DNA from: Syntrophomonadaceae bacterium
GTDB taxonomy: Bacteria; Bacillota_D; Dethiobacteria; DTU022
Direction: 5' to 3'
DNA length: 6,090 nt
Assembly: GCA_003562605.1 (NCBI GenBank)
Contig: PWUG01000258.1
Location: 1 to 6,090 of the forward strand
A program made the position numbers and the translations under genes. How positions within the stretch are numbered: position 1 is the stretch's first letter; each line of letters begins with the position of its first letter. Positions 5,972 to 6,090 of the stretch are shown piece after piece. The notes under the pieces were generated by a model. That model did not search any database. It had not been told where the DNA came from and was given only the letters and a program-made list of their open reading frames with translations.

Positions 5972-6090
5972 TTACAAAATATATTTGCTTAAATCTTTAT
6001 CTTTAACCACTTTATGCAGCTTGCTTTGAACATATTCCCGGTCTACAGTAATCTCTCTTGAGATGCTTTCATCAGGCAGGTCAAAAGAGA
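5972..6090 (-). CDS. hslU: C-terminal end of HslU (ClpY), ATPase subunit of the HslUV protease, truncated by window edge
   Basis: Reading leftwards from 6088 gives 38 codons to TAA at 5972-5974; they begin [10 protein letters not shown] and continue [20 protein letters not shown] before ending LSKYIL. This matches the conserved HslU C-terminus (pattern VDxxYVxxxL...DLSRxIL). In the known HslUV complex the last residues of each HslU subunit insert between HslV subunits and activate the peptidase; that tail is intact here. HslU is an AAA+ unfoldase of the cytosolic HslUV protease. Everything upstream, including Walker motifs and start, lies outside the window. The stop is 31 bases before GTG 5940 of codY, so the two genes are almost certainly co-transcribed, and the order hslU-codY is typical of Bacillota. 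The fragment is short, but the motif and the synteny reinforce each other. Confidence 0.88.
   Translation of the reverse strand, partial: SFDLPDESISREITVDREYVQSKLHKVVKDKDLSKYIL

Noticed and set aside
1..6090. CRISPR, transposon, phage or toxin-antitoxin content
   Set aside because: There are no spaced direct repeats, transposase or integrase motifs, terminal inverted repeats or small paired genes; all coding space is taken by six recognisable genes.

Overview
The window looks like ordinary chromosome from a Gram-positive, probably clostridial (Bacillota) bacterium. The best evidence is a near-textbook CodY directly downstream of the end of hslU, an arrangement characteristic of Bacillota. 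Strong AGGAGG-type ribosome binding sites and intrinsic terminators with long U-runs agree with this. A nickel-pincer LarA-family racemase and a QueG-like iron-sulfur protein would suit an anaerobe, but this is inference. The species cannot be named from the sequence.

Layout, left to right. (1) 1-849, plus strand: the C-terminal two thirds of a LarA-family 2-hydroxyacid racemase, cut by the window edge. (2) 870-1643, minus strand: a QueG-like double [4Fe-4S] protein that converges on larA with a 20-base gap. (3) 1644-1854: a divergent intergenic region with a GC-rich dyad, a plausible minus-strand promoter overlapping it and a weaker plus-strand promoter. (4) 1855-3096, plus: a DUF401-type polytopic membrane protein of the ion-transporter (IT) kind, ending in a strong terminator. 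(5) 3187-4968, minus: a stand-alone adenylate-forming enzyme resembling fatty acyl-AMP ligases. (6) 4972-5145: an AT-rich leader for the ligase plus a strong terminator for codY. (7) 5146-5940, minus: codY. (8) 5972-6090, minus: the last 38 codons of hslU.

Transcription units. hslU and codY almost certainly form one unit read leftwards, ended by the hairpin at 5072-5118. The ligase is a separate leftward unit that converges on the DUF401 gene across a likely bidirectional terminator. The QueG-like gene and the DUF401 gene diverge from one intergenic region that holds the dyad. The larA fragment belongs to a unit entering from the left.

Functional reading. codY/hslU is core regulation and proteolysis. 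The larA fragment, QueG-like protein, transporter and acyl ligase are accessory metabolic genes with no obvious single pathway. A link between the LarA-like racemase and the DUF401 transporter (hydroxyacid handling) is only a hypothesis. I see no RNA gene, CRISPR array, insertion sequence, phage gene or defence system. I do not think a new multi-gene system can be supported here; the more interesting items are the divergent regulatory region, the QueG paralogue, the DUF401 protein of unknown substrate and the orphan ligase.
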